7,264 nt of DNA from Hyphomicrobiales bacterium (lineage in GTDB: Bacteria > Pseudomonadota > Alphaproteobacteria > Micropepsales > Micropepsaceae): positions 1-7,264 of the forward strand of contig JAFIHO010000060.1 of the NCBI GenBank assembly GCA_017849395.1. Reading direction: 5' to 3'. The position numbers were made by a program, and so were the translations under genes. Positions within the stretch are counted from its first letter, which is position 1, and each line of letters opens with the position of its first letter. This document shows, piece after piece, positions 1 to 4,919 of the stretch. The notes beneath the pieces were generated by a model, which saw only the letters and a program-made list of their open reading frames with translations, did not search any database and was not told the DNA's origin.

Positions 1-176
1 CCCGCACCGAACTGGTCGAACATCTCTACGACCAGGATTTCGACCGCGATTCCAATGCGATAGAGGTGTTCGTCGGCCGTCTGCGCAACAAGCTGGCGGC
101 GGGGCCGATTCAGACTGTGCGTGGGCTTGGCTATTCCCTTGAAGATCCGAAGCTTGGCAAAACCGCCGAGACTTAA
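1..176 (+). CDS. OmpR/PhoB-family response regulator, C-terminal fragment (FeuP/PhoP-like)
   Basis: This is the last 58 codons' worth of a gene cut by the left window edge (first complete codon at base 3, TAA at 174-176). The visible 58 residues are the C-terminal winged-helix DNA-binding domain of an OmpR-type transcription factor. The recognition-helix region reads DRDSNAIEVFVGRLRNKL, and the wing hairpin is marked by IQTVRGLGYSL, both family hallmarks. The receiver domain with its phospho-accepting Asp lies outside the window. The gene overlaps or closely abuts the sensor kinase that follows, so the two are almost certainly a cognate pair. The DRDSN-IEVFVGRLR-KL pattern resembles the PhoP/FeuP regulators of alphaproteobacteria. 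That subgroup assignment is from memory of the family, and the regulated genes cannot be told from this fragment. Confidence 0.93.
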   Translation, partial: RTELVEHLYDQDFDRDSNAIEVFVGRLRNKLAAGPIQTVRGLGYSLEDPKLGKTAET

Positions 177-1533
177 TTCGCTCGCCGCGCGGCTGATCGC
201 GGCGGCGGCGGTGTGGACCGTGCTGGCGCTGGCGGCCGGCGGCTTCGTGCTGTCCGGCGCCTTCCGCAACGCGGCGCAGAACAATTTCGACACCAGCCTC
301 ATCACGGACATGGACGGGCTGATCGCCGCCGCCGATCCCGATCCGGAAGGCGGCGTGTCGCTGCAGGCGCGCTTCCTCAACCATCGTTTCGACCGCGTCT
401 ATTCGGGCCTCTACTACCAGATCAAGCCGGGTGGCGCCGAAAGTTCCGGGGGGCAGATTTCCCGCTCCCTGTTCGACAAGCAGATCATGCCCGGCGGCTT
501 CCGGCGCGAGGGCGCGCGCATGTGGGGCTATGCCGAGGGACCGGAAAACCAGCATCTGCGCGTGCTGGCGCAGCGGGTGGAATTTCCCATCACGGCGACC
601 GAAGCGCCGGGCGACACCAGCAGCTATACATTCCTGGTCGCCGGCGACATGTCCCAGGTGGAAAGCGAAACACGCGAATTCAACGGCATCCTGTTCTGGT
701 CCTTCCTGCTTCTGGGCCTTGGCCTGTTGATGGCGATCCTGATCCAGGTGCGCATCGGCCTGATGCCCCTGCGCCGCGTCAGCGAGGCGCTGGCGCGCAT
801 CCGTGACGGCCATGCGCGGCGGCTGGAAGGAAATTTCCCGTCCGAGATCGCCCCCCTGGCCGGCGAACTCAACTCCCTCATCCAGCATAGCGAGGAAGTG
901 GTGGGCCGCGCGCGCACTCATGTTTCCAACCTGGCGCATTTCCTCAAGACGCCGCTCAGCGTTCTGACCAGCGAGGCGGAAGCCAATCCCGGCCCCCTGG
1001 CCGACCAGGTGAAGAGCCAGGTTGGCTCGACGCGCCGCCAGGTCGATCACTATCTGGCGCGGGCGCGCGCGGCGGGCAGCCTTGATGTGCTCGGCAACCG
1101 CACGGAGGTCGAAGCGGTGCTGTCCGGCCTCACCCGCGTGCTGTCGCGCATCCATGGCGATCGCGGCATCGATATCGACTGCGAATGTCCCGCCGATCTC
1201 TATTTCCGGGGCGAGCGCCAGGATCTGGAGGAGATGGCGGGCAACCTGATCGACAATGCCTGCAAATGGGCCAAATCACAGGTGCGCGTGCGCGCCGTGC
1301 GCGAAGGCGCGCGGCTTGTCCTGACCGTCGAGGATGACGGCCCCGGCCTGACCGAAACCGAGCGGGCCCAGGTTGGATCGCGCGGAGAAAGACTGGACGA
1401 AAGCGTACCGGGCACCGGCCTGGGCCTTGCCATCGTCCGCGATATTTCCAAGCTTTATCAGGGTTTTTTTGTCCTGGATGCCTCGCCCCTGGGGGGGCTG
1501 CTGGCCCGCCTGAATCTGCCTGCGCTTTCATAG
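121..1533 (+). CDS. PhoQ/FeuQ-like membrane sensor histidine kinase
   Basis: Inner-membrane sensor kinase expected to phosphorylate the upstream OmpR-type regulator. Numbered from a GTG at 121, a first membrane segment lies at about residues 22-46, a periplasmic sensor region at about 47-188, and a second membrane segment at about 189-210. A HAMP-like linker follows at about 211-262. The phospho-acceptor is His273 in LAHFLKTPLSVL, the H-box form typical of PhoQ-like kinases. The N box is GNLIDNACKW (Asn375, Asn379), G1 is VEDDGPGL (403-410) and G2 is GTGLGLAI (431-438), so the ATPase domain looks intact. The start is uncertain, because no in-frame ATG occurs before the first membrane segment. 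GTG 121 lacks a good ribosome site and overlaps the regulator by 56 bases. TTG 154 has GAAG at 141-144, and TTG 139 is also possible. The stimulus is unknown. Related pairs sense Mg, acid, peptides or envelope state. Confidence 0.95.
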   Translation: MGLAIPLKIRSLAKPPRLNSLAARLIAAAAVWTVLALAAGGFVLSGAFRNAAQNNFDTSLITDMDGLIAAADPDPEGGVSLQARFLNHRFDRVYSGLYYQIKPGGAESSGGQISRSLFDKQIMPGGFRREGARMWGYAEGPENQHLRVLAQRVEFPITATEAPGDTSSYTFLVAGDMSQVESETREFNGILFWSFLLLGLGLLMAILIQVRIGLMPLRRVSEALARIRDGHARRLEGNFPSEIAPLAGELNSLIQHSEEVVGRARTHVSNLAHFLKTPLSVLTSEAEANPGPLADQVKSQVGSTRRQVDHYLARARAAGSLDVLGNRTEVEAVLSGLTRVLSRIHGDRGIDIDCECPADLYFRGERQDLEEMAGNLIDNACKWAKSQVRVRAVREGARLVLTVEDDGPGLTETERAQVGSRGERLDESVPGTGLGLAIVRDISKLYQGFFVLDASPLGGLLARLNLPALS

Positions 1534-1606
1534 CGAAACACGGCGTTAACGGTATCCGCCTTAATGTGAACGCAGGAAACGGCGTCCGTCCAGACCAAGA
1601 CGCCGC

Positions 1607-1610
1607 GGAG
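1607..1610 (+). promoter_or_regulatory. Shine-Dalgarno site GGAG for the 462-residue gene
   Basis: GGAG sits five bases upstream of the ATG at 1616. It supports that codon as the start of the unknown 462-residue protein. Confidence 0.7.
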
Positions 1611-1615
1611 CGACC

Positions 1616-3004
1616 ATGCTTTCCAGTGACAAGAGTGGCTTACTAAAAGCGTTGTTGGGAAGCCTGCCGGGCGCAATGGCGGCACGGCTGGCAAGGGCAG
1701 TGGAAGTGGACCGGCTGATGGACGGCGCGGTCCTACCCCATGGCGATATTCTCTCCACGCTGCGTCCCGCGCTGCGCGGGGACAATCCGGAACGCACGCC
1801 GACTCCGCTGCGGCTGTTCTGCCAGCCTTTCCAGGATTTGCTCACCAACGCGCCGCGCACCAGGAAGCAGAAGGCGGTGATCGCGCGCTCCAGCGTGCTG
1901 CCGCTGTGGCAATGGCTGAGCCAGACTCTTATCCCCGCGGAGTGCGCGGCCTATCTGATCGAGGCCAAGGCGCATATCCTGGCGCGCCAGTTCGATGCCG
2001 CCGCCGCGCGCACCCATGAATTCCGCATCACCGCGGCTTCGGCCATCGCGAAATCCTTTTCCGACGAACGCAGCCGCAAGGCGGCGCGCAGCCTTCTGGG
2101 CGGCGATCTGGTGGTCGCGGATGTCGAGGAGATTGCCCTGTTGCTGGCGGCCGACGAGGAGGTGTTGAGCATCCATGCGCTGATGCCGCGCCTGATGCCC
2201 GGACTGGACGACAAGCTGCTATGGGATTTGCGCGCCGTCTATGACGGCCTGATCAAGACCAGGCCCGATGCCGCACCCTATGTCGCGGCGATCGCGATGA
2301 ACCGGCTGAAGCGTCCCTGGGAAGCGCTGAAATTGCCGATGATGATCTCACGCACCACCGACGACACGCTGATCTCCCAGACCGATATGGGACTGGTAGG
2401 CGAGATTCTGATTTCGCGCATGGACGGCTTTCAGGCTTCGATCCAGGCGACGCGCCATCCCTATTTCGACGTGGAGAAACTGATCGAGGAAGCGCGCGGC
2501 TTCGCGCAGCTTTCCAGCGCGATGGTCAAGGAGATCGAAGTCCGCCGCGATGGCGAATGGGGCCAGCGCCTGCTGAAGGACCGCCAGACCGTCGGCGGTG
2601 TGATGGACGAGTTCATGGACCGCGCCGTGAAGGAGTTCGCCAATGCGCTGCCGATGGGCCGGGGCACGGGCGCCACGGCCGAGTTCGGGCGCGCCGTCGA
2701 TCCCGACAAGCAAGACCTGGCGCGCCGTTATGTGCGTCTGGTGACGGCCAGCCGGGATTTCGCCGCCAACGCCTGTTTCGCCGCGAGGCAGAAGGACGCC
2801 TATGAGGCGATGTGCGCCTATCTCAAGCGCTATAACGAGGATGTGGTGAAAGCGCTGCGCGAGACCGATCCGGCCCGCCGCGCGGTGGCGGAATTGCAGT
2901 TTGCGCTGTGCACCGAATTCACGGCCGCCCTGTTCAGTCCCCAGGAAGCCGAATTGCTGCGCCGCCGCGGCCGCGCCGCCTTGGGCGCCGAAAAGGCCGC
3001 TTGA
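1616..3004 (+). CDS. Conserved-looking hypothetical protein, soluble and helix-rich
   Basis: A 462-residue protein that I do not recognise with a named function. It starts at ATG 1616 behind a GGAG ribosome site and ends with TGA at 3002-3004. It has no signal peptide and no convincing membrane segment, so a cytoplasmic location is inferred. The sequence is rich in Ala, Arg, Leu, Glu and Asp, and most of it should be alpha-helical. The most distinctive stretches are TPTPLRLFCQPFQDLL (about 61-76), a Trp-containing ARSSVLPLWQWLSQTL (90-105), and the acidic segment around 168-186. A basic, helical C-terminal tail begins near 440. Cysteines at 69, 110, 387, 400 and 432 form no recognisable metal motif. 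My impression is that similar proteins occur in other alphaproteobacteria, but I cannot verify that here. It lies 82 bases after the kinase in the same direction, so cotranscription is possible but not shown. That it is a real gene is well supported by length, composition and start site. Confidence 0.88.
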   Translation: MLSSDKSGLLKALLGSLPGAMAARLARAVEVDRLMDGAVLPHGDILSTLRPALRGDNPERTPTPLRLFCQPFQDLLTNAPRTRKQKAVIARSSVLPLWQWLSQTLIPAECAAYLIEAKAHILARQFDAAAARTHEFRITAASAIAKSFSDERSRKAARSLLGGDLVVADVEEIALLLAADEEVLSIHALMPRLMPGLDDKLLWDLRAVYDGLIKTRPDAAPYVAAIAMNRLKRPWEALKLPMMISRTTDDTLISQTDMGLVGEILISRMDGFQASIQATRHPYFDVEKLIEEARGFAQLSSAMVKEIEVRRDGEWGQRLLKDRQTVGGVMDEFMDRAVKEFANALPMGRGTGATAEFGRAVDPDKQDLARRYVRLVTASRDFAANACFAARQKDAYEAMCAYLKRYNEDVVKALRETDPARRAVAELQFALCTEFTAALFSPQEAELLRRRGRAALGAEKAA

Positions 3005-3069
3005 GAATCGGCGCTCCGGCAGCCGACGCCCATGGCGGGAGACCGCTCCGGGCAGCCCGAATCCAGCCT

Positions 3070-3082
3070 TAAAGTTCCTTTA
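3070..3082. repeat. Short palindrome TAAAG-TTC-CTTTA
   Basis: A perfect inverted repeat with five-base arms around a three-base centre. It lies in the AT-richer part of the intergenic region before the glycine-zipper gene. It could be a protein-binding site, but an arm this short can occur by chance. Confidence 0.35.
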
Positions 3083-3094
3083 GTTACAATGTTG

Positions 3095-3119
3095 AGACGA
3101 TTGCGGACCAAAATCGTCT
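3095..3119. repeat. Inverted repeat AGACGATT / AATCGTCT abutting a possible -35 box
   Basis: The eight-base arms at 3095-3102 and 3112-3119 match perfectly around a nine-base centre. The right arm runs directly into the TTGACA at 3120. It could be a weak stem-loop terminator of the upstream gene, since only a three-base T run follows. It could equally be an operator at the promoter of the glycine-zipper gene. Its position favours the operator reading, but this is inference. Confidence 0.45.
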
Positions 3120-3152
3120 TTGACATTGAACGGCACTGGGCGCTTCCTATCT
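3120..3152 (+). promoter_or_regulatory. Possible sigma-70 promoter for the glycine-zipper gene
   Basis: A perfect TTGACA lies at 3120-3125. Seventeen to twenty-one bases downstream is only a poor -10 candidate in CTTCCTATCT (3143-3152). Transcription from here would give a leader of roughly 30 bases before the ATG at 3187. The -35 match is good but the -10 match is weak, so this is a tentative call. Confidence 0.35.
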
Positions 3153-3176
3153 GCACGGGAGGGGCCATTCCCGTGT

Positions 3177-3180
3177 GGAG
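3177..3180 (+). promoter_or_regulatory. Shine-Dalgarno site GGAG that sets the glycine-zipper start
   Basis: GGAG lies six bases before the ATG at 3187. It falls inside any reading that begins at the in-frame GTG 3175. The ATG start also places the signal peptide at the very N terminus, so 3187 is preferred. Confidence 0.75.
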
Positions 3181-3186
3181 ACGCAC

Positions 3187-3939
3187 ATGATCCGTACACC
3201 ACTTATCGCCGCGCTGACCGTGGCCCTGATGGGCGGCAGCGCGCTGGCGGCGCCTGGCGACAACGCCACTCCCCCGCCATCCCGTTCGCAGGCAAATCCT
3301 CCTCCCGAGTCTGACTCCCATGCGCCGCCGCCTGACGGATATTATGACGAGGGCGATGACGCCGATTATGCGCCGCCGCCTTCGGCGCGGCGGGCAGCGC
3401 CCAATACCGCGAACAGCCAGCAGGCGCGCGCGGACCGTGACATCTTCTGCCGCCGCGACGCCGCGGCCCGCACCGGCTACACCACGCCGGGCGCTGCGGC
3501 GCGCGACGAACAGGCGCGCGGCACCATCGGCGGCACGCTTGGCGGTGCGGCGCTTGGGGCCATCATCGGAGGCGCGGCCGGCAATGCCGGTTCGGGCGCG
3601 GCCATCGGCGCCGGCGCGGGCCTTCTGACTGGAACAATCGTCGGATCGAGCAATGCCAGGGCGGCCGCGGCGGATGTCGATCGCGCCTATGCCGACGCCT
3701 ATTACGCCTGCATGGATTCCGAGACGCCGCCCCCGCGCAGCGCGGCCTATGGTTACGGCGCTCCACCCCCGGCCTATGGCTATGGCCCGCCGCCCCCGCC
3801 ACCGGTTTATTACGGCTATGGTCCGTATCCCTATCCTTATCCCTATTATTATCCGCCCTATTATGGGCCGAGCGTGACCCTCGGTTTCGGCTTTGGCGGC
3901 GGCCGGGGATGGGGCCATCGCGGCTGGCGTCGCTGGTAA
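3187..3939 (+). CDS. Exported glycine-zipper protein with Tyr/Pro/Gly-rich tail
   Basis: A 250-residue protein with a clear Sec signal peptide: Arg3, a hydrophobic core, then SALA-AP, with cleavage probably after Ala21. The mature N-terminal part (about 22-75) is Pro/Ala/Asp-rich and probably disordered. A glycine-zipper segment follows at about 112-153 (GTIGGTLGGAALGAIIGGA and onward), with GxxxG-type spacing suited to membrane insertion or helix packing. Two cysteines, Cys88 and Cys175, flank the zipper and could form a disulfide. The C terminus (about 188-228) is a low-complexity run of Tyr, Pro and Gly, ending in a Gly/Trp/Arg-rich tail with a terminal Trp. An envelope location is inferred. 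No lipobox cysteine follows the signal peptide, so it is not a lipoprotein. Glycine-zipper envelope proteins of this sort are common in alphaproteobacteria, and their roles are mostly unproven. Proximity to an envelope-sensing kinase is suggestive only. Confidence 0.92.
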   Translation: MIRTPLIAALTVALMGGSALAAPGDNATPPPSRSQANPPPESDSHAPPPDGYYDEGDDADYAPPPSARRAAPNTANSQQARADRDIFCRRDAAARTGYTTPGAAARDEQARGTIGGTLGGAALGAIIGGAAGNAGSGAAIGAGAGLLTGTIVGSSNARAAAADVDRAYADAYYACMDSETPPPRSAAYGYGAPPPAYGYGPPPPPPVYYGYGPYPYPYPYYYPPYYGPSVTLGFGFGGGRGWGHRGWRRW

Positions 3940-3967
3940 CGGCAATCTTTGCGCGCAAGGGGCCCGG

Positions 3968-4007
3968 GACAGGCCATTTTCGCGATAAGCGGCGAAAATG
4001 GCTTGTC
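3968..4007. terminator. Strong 16-bp stem-loop after the glycine-zipper gene
   Basis: The arms at 3968-3983 (GACAGGCCATTTTCGC) and 3992-4007 pair over 16 positions with a single G-U wobble, around an eight-base loop. The structure begins 28 bases after the TAA at 3937-3939. The sequence downstream is not a T tract, so it is not a textbook intrinsic terminator. The likeliest roles are transcription termination or 3'-end protection of the glycine-zipper mRNA. It also separates that gene from the ccm operon. Confidence 0.6.
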
Positions 4008-4052
4008 TTCCGATTTGGTCGCGGTTCCGGGCGGAGTTTTCCAGCGTCAGTG

Positions 4053-4078
4053 CAGGAAACCGCTTCGCACTTTTCCTG
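4053..4078. repeat. Inverted repeat CAGGAAA / TTTCCTG upstream of the small His-rich gene
   Basis: Perfect seven-base arms at 4053-4059 and 4072-4078 surround a 12-base centre, ending 44 bases before the ATG at 4123. The position would suit an operator or 5'-leader structure for the ccm operon. No convincing promoter boxes could be matched to it. Confidence 0.35.
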
Positions 4079-4122
4079 GAACCCCTTTATGGTCCCGGCC
4101 GCAATCGTTTCAGGCTTCCGTC

Positions 4123-4467
4123 ATGCCGCCCAAGACCAATCCCGCCAAGCTCAATCCGCTGCAACTGCGCACCCTGACCCTGCTCCAGGCCATTGCGCGC
4201 CTGCCCGATGCGGGTGTGCCGCAGCCCAATGGCGATATCGCCATCACGGCCTTTCCGCATGCCCATGGCGATCACTTCCATCTGGGCGATGCGGTCGTGC
4301 GCGGTGCGGATGCGACGGGGCTGGAAAACCAGGTCGTATGGAGCGCGCTGTCGCGCAAAGGATTCATCCGGGCGGAATGGCCGCACCAGATCGCGCTGAC
4401 ACCGGAAGGCGTGGCCTATGACACCGGCCTCGCCGACCAGATTTTGCAACGCGGCGGGGGTCACTGA
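4123..4467 (+). CDS. Small hypothetical protein with a His-A-His-G-D-His-F-His cluster
   Basis: A 114-residue protein without signal peptide or membrane segment, presumably cytoplasmic. ATG 4123 is chosen because the in-frame extension back to TTG 3949 would read through the strong stem-loop and gives an unprotein-like Arg/Gly-rich leader. The ribosome site is weak (CAGG at 4111-4114). Residues 10-26 look like a helix (LNPLQLRTLTLLQAIARLP). Residues 46-53 carry four histidines in eight positions (His46, 48, 51, 53). Residues 73-102 (WSALSRKGFIR, then ALTPEGVAYDTG) look like the helix-and-wing end of a winged-helix fold, though that is inference. The stop is only eight bases from the ccmE ATG, so cotranscription with ccmE is very likely. 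The His cluster could bind a metal or heme, or could simply be structural. I have an impression of relatives in other alphaproteobacteria but know of no assigned function. Confidence 0.85.
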   Translation: MPPKTNPAKLNPLQLRTLTLLQAIARLPDAGVPQPNGDIAITAFPHAHGDHFHLGDAVVRGADATGLENQVVWSALSRKGFIRAEWPHQIALTPEGVAYDTGLADQILQRGGGH

Positions 4468-4475
4468 GAGAACGC

Positions 4476-4919
4476 ATGACACCCAGGAAGCAGCGCCGCA
4501 TTGCCTTCGCCATCGCCCTTGTCGTGGCAGGCATCGGCGCGGCCGCGCTGATCGTGGGCGCACTGAAGGATAACGTCCTTTATTTCTACAGCCCCAGCGA
4601 TGTCATGGCGAAGCATGTGCAGCCCGGCGTCGCGTTCCGCATCGGCGGGCTGGTCGAACAGGCCAGCGTGAAGCGCGGTCCCGGCGCCGATGTGCATTTC
4701 ATTGTTACCGACGGCAAGGGCACCGTGCCGGTTGCCTTTACCGGCGTGCTGCCGGCGCTGTTCCGCGAAGGGCAGGGTGTGGTGGCCTCGGGCGCGCTCA
4801 ATGCGTCCGGCACCTTCAACGCCACCGAAGTACTTGCCAAGCATGACGAGAAATACATGCCGCCCGAAGTGGTCGATGCCCTCAAACGCAGCGGCCGCTG
4901 GCAGGAAGGCGAACAATGA
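4476..4919 (+). CDS. ccmE: Cytochrome c maturation heme chaperone CcmE (CycJ)
   Basis: Periplasmic, membrane-anchored heme chaperone. It binds heme covalently through a histidine after export and release by CcmABCD, then passes it to the CcmF/CcmH lyase. The 147-residue length is normal. A basic N terminus (MTPRKQRR) precedes a single membrane anchor at about 9-30. The beta-barrel domain then runs through FRIGGLVEQASVKRG and VPVAFTGVLPALFREGQGVV. The heme-binding motif is intact: AKHDEKYMPPEV with His123 and Tyr127, the H-x-x-x-Y form. The ATG lies eight bases after the upstream stop, with GAGAGA (4466-4471) as ribosome site. The stop overlaps the ccmF start by four bases (ATGA), so translational coupling is expected. 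Confidence 0.97.
   Translation: MTPRKQRRIAFAIALVVAGIGAAALIVGALKDNVLYFYSPSDVMAKHVQPGVAFRIGGLVEQASVKRGPGADVHFIVTDGKGTVPVAFTGVLPALFREGQGVVASGALNASGTFNATEVLAKHDEKYMPPEVVDALKRSGRWQEGEQ
4903..4909 (+). promoter_or_regulatory. Strong Shine-Dalgarno AGGAAGG for ccmF, inside ccmE
   Basis: This near-consensus ribosome site lies six bases before the ccmF ATG at 4916, within the last codons of ccmE. It fixes the ATGA-overlap start and suggests that CcmF can be initiated efficiently on its own as well as by coupling. Confidence 0.75.

Noticed and set aside
1464..1497. T7 and G7 homopolymer runs near the kinase 3' end, as a possible frameshift
   Set aside because: The frame stays open and gives the expected kinase C terminus (SPLGGLLARLNLPA) after the G2 box, so no slippage or error is needed.
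1546..1564. Possible CtrA-type site, TTAA pair before the 462-residue gene
   Set aside because: The spacing between the two TTAA elements is 11 bases, not the 7 of the known CtrA site.
2830..3945. Long antisense open frame of about 371 codons over the glycine-zipper gene
   Set aside because: Its translation is an Arg/Gly/Ile-rich low-complexity sequence produced by reading the Tyr/Pro/Gly/Ala codons backwards. The + strand gene has a signal peptide and a ribosome site.
4078..4109. Possible EcfG stress promoter, GGAAC followed by CGTT
   Set aside because: The spacer is 23 bases, whereas the known promoter needs about 16-17.
3949..4122. N-terminal extension of the small His-cluster protein back to TTG 3949
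   Set aside because: It would translate through the strong stem-loop and begins at a TTG without a ribosome site. Recognisable protein-like sequence begins at ATG 4123.
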